From DATKWV01 sp035529405 (GTDB lineage: Bacteria > Planctomycetota > Phycisphaerae > Sedimentisphaerales > Anaerobacaceae), in contig DATKWV010000221.1 in assembly GCA_035529405.1 (NCBI GenBank), forward strand, positions 1 through 15,954: a stretch of 15,954 nucleotides of DNA, given 5' to 3'. The notes beneath the pieces were generated by a model, which was not told the origin of the DNA, did not search any database, and worked only from the letters and a program-made list of their open reading frames with translations. This document shows positions 14,920 through 15,954 of this stretch, piece after piece. The first letter of the stretch is position 1. Every line of letters starts with the position of its first letter. The translations under genes were made by a program, and so were the position numbers.

Positions 14920-14941
14920 ACGTTATATGTTCATGGCCCTC
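14909..14941 (-). terminator. Leftward rho-independent terminator after the small-gene cluster
   Basis: On the minus strand the sequence folds into a 13-position stem (14929-14941 with 14909-14921) around a 7-base loop. The stem has a GGCC core, three G-T wobbles and one mismatch. It is followed by the T-rich run TTTCTTTATGTTCTTT. It lies 26 bases beyond the stop of the 61-residue gene, which fits termination of the leftward small-gene operon. Confidence 0.55.
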
Positions 14942-14967
14942 TAATTTATCCTTTAACTCTGACGAAC

Positions 14968-15153
14968 TCAAGGGGTAGTGCCTTCTAACCAATGCTCGGT
15001 TAGACCTGCAACGTAGACCTCTACCGGCTGGTGTTCAAAAGCGAACTTCAAGCGGTCAAATCTCCTTAGAAGCAAGATGTATTGTGTAAACTGGGCCACT
15101 AAGACAATAACAAGAATTGTTATCACGACATTGTTTGTTTTCATGATGGTCAT
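14968..15153 (-). CDS. Small single-helix membrane protein, unknown function
   Basis: This 61-residue frame has one clear membrane helix near the N-terminus (VVITILVIVLVAQFTQYILLL, about residues 9-29, given in part), followed by basic RRFDRLK and a mostly polar tail ending LEGTTP. The layout suggests an inner-membrane protein with a short N-terminus outside and the tail in the cytoplasm. Ribosome binding signals are weak: GACGAG directly precedes the first ATG and is better spaced (about 9 bases) for the second ATG at 15144, so the start could be residue 4. It is the third of three leftward small genes and is followed by a terminator. I recognise no family. The helix and charge pattern make it likely real despite its size. 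Confidence 0.5.
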   Translation of the reverse strand: MTIMKTNNVVITILVIVLVAQFTQYILLLRRFDRLKFAFEHQPVEVYVAGLTEHWLEGTTP

Positions 15154-15165
15154 CTCGTCAACTCG

Positions 15166-15208
15166 AAGAGGGTCGGTAGGTAGTGGCTGGCCCTCTTGAA
15201 CTTTTTTT
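15166..15208. other. Inverted repeat with T-run between two small genes
   Basis: AAGAGGG (15166-15172) and CCCTCTT (15191-15197) form a 7-base stem with an 18-base loop. On the plus strand a run of seven T follows at 15202-15208, like a rightward terminator. On the minus strand, the operon strand, it is an intercistronic hairpin without a T-run, preceded by an A-run. No rightward gene ends here. Confidence 0.4.
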
Positions 15209-15218
15209 GATGAACGGT

Positions 15219-15725
15219 TTATTTATTCAAGCGTTCTTCAAGCCGTTTTAGTCGTTCCTCAAGGTGCTTTATGTACTTATCCATACCAAGCATGTGTGTT
15301 TTACGTGCTGACAGTTGCATTTCAATATATGCGTTAAGGCGCTTAGGATCAGTGTACCTTCCGGCATTGATTTCTGGTTTTTTTACAGTTGGGTATGGCA
15401 CATAAAAAGTCTGCGATTCAGAAGTGTACCACTCAGAGTGATTGGGATCACGCTTGGTTTTTGGAAAGCCGCTCTTTTCTATCCAATCGAACGGTATTGG
15501 TTCTAATCCCACATCTTTTTCAAGCTCTGAGAGGCATTTCTCAAAACGTCCCCTAAGCCAACCAACCTGTATGGCTAATTCCATAGACTCATGGTCAAGG
15601 CCCAGCACATTGAAAATCATTTCTTCTTCTACCGGCTTTGATGTGGATTCTGTAGTGTCATCTCTACACCCTAATAGAACGACAACAGCAAGAATAAAGA
15701 CTATTATCAGATTCAATGGTTTCAT
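15219..15725 (-). CDS. Putative lipoprotein with C-terminal coiled coil, unknown function
   Basis: Translated from ATG at 15725, this is 168 residues. The N-terminus MKPLNLIIVFILAVVVLLGC is a type II signal peptide with lipobox L-L-G-C (Cys20), and RDDTTES follows, so the mature protein should be lipid-anchored; residue +2 is not aspartate. The body is polar and soluble, and the last ~20 residues (YIKHLEERLKRLEERLNK) have a heptad pattern typical of a coiled coil, suggesting self-association or a partner. The frame is open 15 codons upstream to an ATG at 15770. AGAGG sits just before the 15725 ATG, and the signal peptide begins exactly there, so the shorter start is chosen. It begins 13 bases after the 65-residue gene and is probably cotranscribed with it. 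No family recognised. Confidence 0.75.
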   Translation of the reverse strand: MKPLNLIIVFILAVVVLLGCRDDTTESTSKPVEEEMIFNVLGLDHESMELAIQVGWLRGRFEKCLSELEKDVGLEPIPFDWIEKSGFPKTKRDPNHSEWYTSESQTFYVPYPTVKKPEINAGRYTDPKRLNAYIEMQLSARKTHMLGMDKYIKHLEERLKRLEERLNK

Positions 15726-15738
15726 TTTAATCCTCTTT

Positions 15739-15936
15739 TTAATTGATATCTGGATATCTGAACCATGCATACTGCCAATCGATTACACCAAAGTATCTGA
15801 AGTTCTCTAAGATATTTGTGCCGCCGCTGGGTGGTAAATTATCCATCACAGCATCTCGTAGCATAGCTCCATATCTCAAGTCTTGCCAATAATCATACTC
15901 AAACTGATTGTAGTTGACATTTTCTTTATTGGCCAT
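15739..15936 (-). CDS. Small aromatic-rich protein, unknown function
   Basis: This 65-residue frame starts at ATG 15936 with a strong GGAGG ribosome binding site 4 bases upstream (15941-15945), good evidence that it is translated. The product is soluble-looking and rich in Tyr, Trp, Phe and Asn (for example QFEYDYWQDLRYGAML and FGVIDWQYAWFRYPDIN), with a PPSGG turn in the middle. There is no signal peptide or membrane helix. It is first in a probable three-gene leftward operon with the lipoprotein and the one-helix protein, though more genes may lie upstream beyond the window. I recognise no family. It could be a phage or accessory-region gene. Confidence 0.6.
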   Translation of the reverse strand: MANKENVNYNQFEYDYWQDLRYGAMLRDAVMDNLPPSGGTNILENFRYFGVIDWQYAWFRYPDIN

Positions 15937-15954
15937 AATACCTCCGAAACTATT

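Larger units (their letters stand above)
14345..14967. other. Gene-poor region rich in inverted repeats
   Basis: No convincing complete gene is visible in these ~620 bases. They hold the REP-like palindrome (14371-14457), a short unremarkable stretch (14458-14558), four alternating copies of a CCCCGTTAGAAA element (14559-14720), a rightward start-less open frame (14569-14919), a small TACCC-TGAA-GGGTA hairpin (14826-14839) and a leftward terminator (14909-14941). The region separates the mid-GC operon part of the window from the A+T-richer small genes on the right. Confidence 0.7.

Noticed and set aside
15726..15770. 15-residue N-terminal extension of the lipoprotein gene
   Set aside because: It would overlap the preceding gene and bury the signal peptide. 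AGAGG and the signal peptide both point to ATG 15725.
1..15954. tRNA, rRNA or transposase genes
   Set aside because: No cloverleaf with a T-loop signature, no rRNA segment and no recognisable transposase or integrase translation was seen by eye; a covariance-model scan was not possible.

Overview
The window is bacterial chromosomal DNA, most likely from a planctomycete of the Phycisphaerae type. That guess is an inference from gene content: a Tat-exported xylose-isomerase-like TIM barrel, a TPR-tailed membrane protein with a spermidine-synthase-like domain, a TrpB2-type tryptophan synthase, and short GAAG-rich interspersed palindromes. No ribosomal marker is present to confirm it. Most of the window has mid-range GC. 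The last ~1 kb is visibly richer in A+T and carries only small genes of unknown function.

Left part (1-4310): the 3' end of a TrpB2-type tryptophan synthase beta gene (+) faces two leftward genes. These are a Tat-signal sugar isomerase/epimerase-like protein (241-1158) and a 991-residue protein (1335-4310) made of a duplicated membrane domain, a spermidine-synthase-like Rossmann domain lacking the usual catalytic motif, and four TPR repeats. A short divergent promoter region (4311-4441) separates the latter from ileS. It holds a good sigma70-type promoter for ileS and a weaker one for the leftward gene.

Centre (4442-12911): ileS (isoleucyl-tRNA synthetase) is followed on the same strand by three redox genes. 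The first is an 890-residue fusion of an old-yellow-enzyme barrel with a GltD/dihydropyrimidine-dehydrogenase-type Fe-S/FAD/NAD(P)H module. The second is a short-chain dehydrogenase. The third is a fumarate-reductase-like FAD protein with altered catalytic signatures. Close spacing and clear ribosome binding sites suggest an operon. The set looks able to do stepwise C=C and C=O redox chemistry on one unknown substrate. It ends tail-to-tail, with overlapping stop codons, against a leftward Nramp-fold transporter (12908-14344) that lacks both hallmark metal-binding motifs.

Right part (14345-15954): a gene-poor stretch of about 620 bases contains a REP-like hairpin built from 9-base units, four copies of a 12-base element (CCCCGTTAGAAA) in strictly alternating orientation, a start-less open frame, and a leftward terminator. 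Beyond it lie three small leftward genes: a one-helix membrane protein, a lipoprotein with a C-terminal coiled coil, and a 65-residue aromatic-rich protein. I recognise none of the three.

The most notable things are the redox cassette with its unusual fusion and its non-canonical Nramp-like neighbour, and the alternating inverted-repeat cluster.
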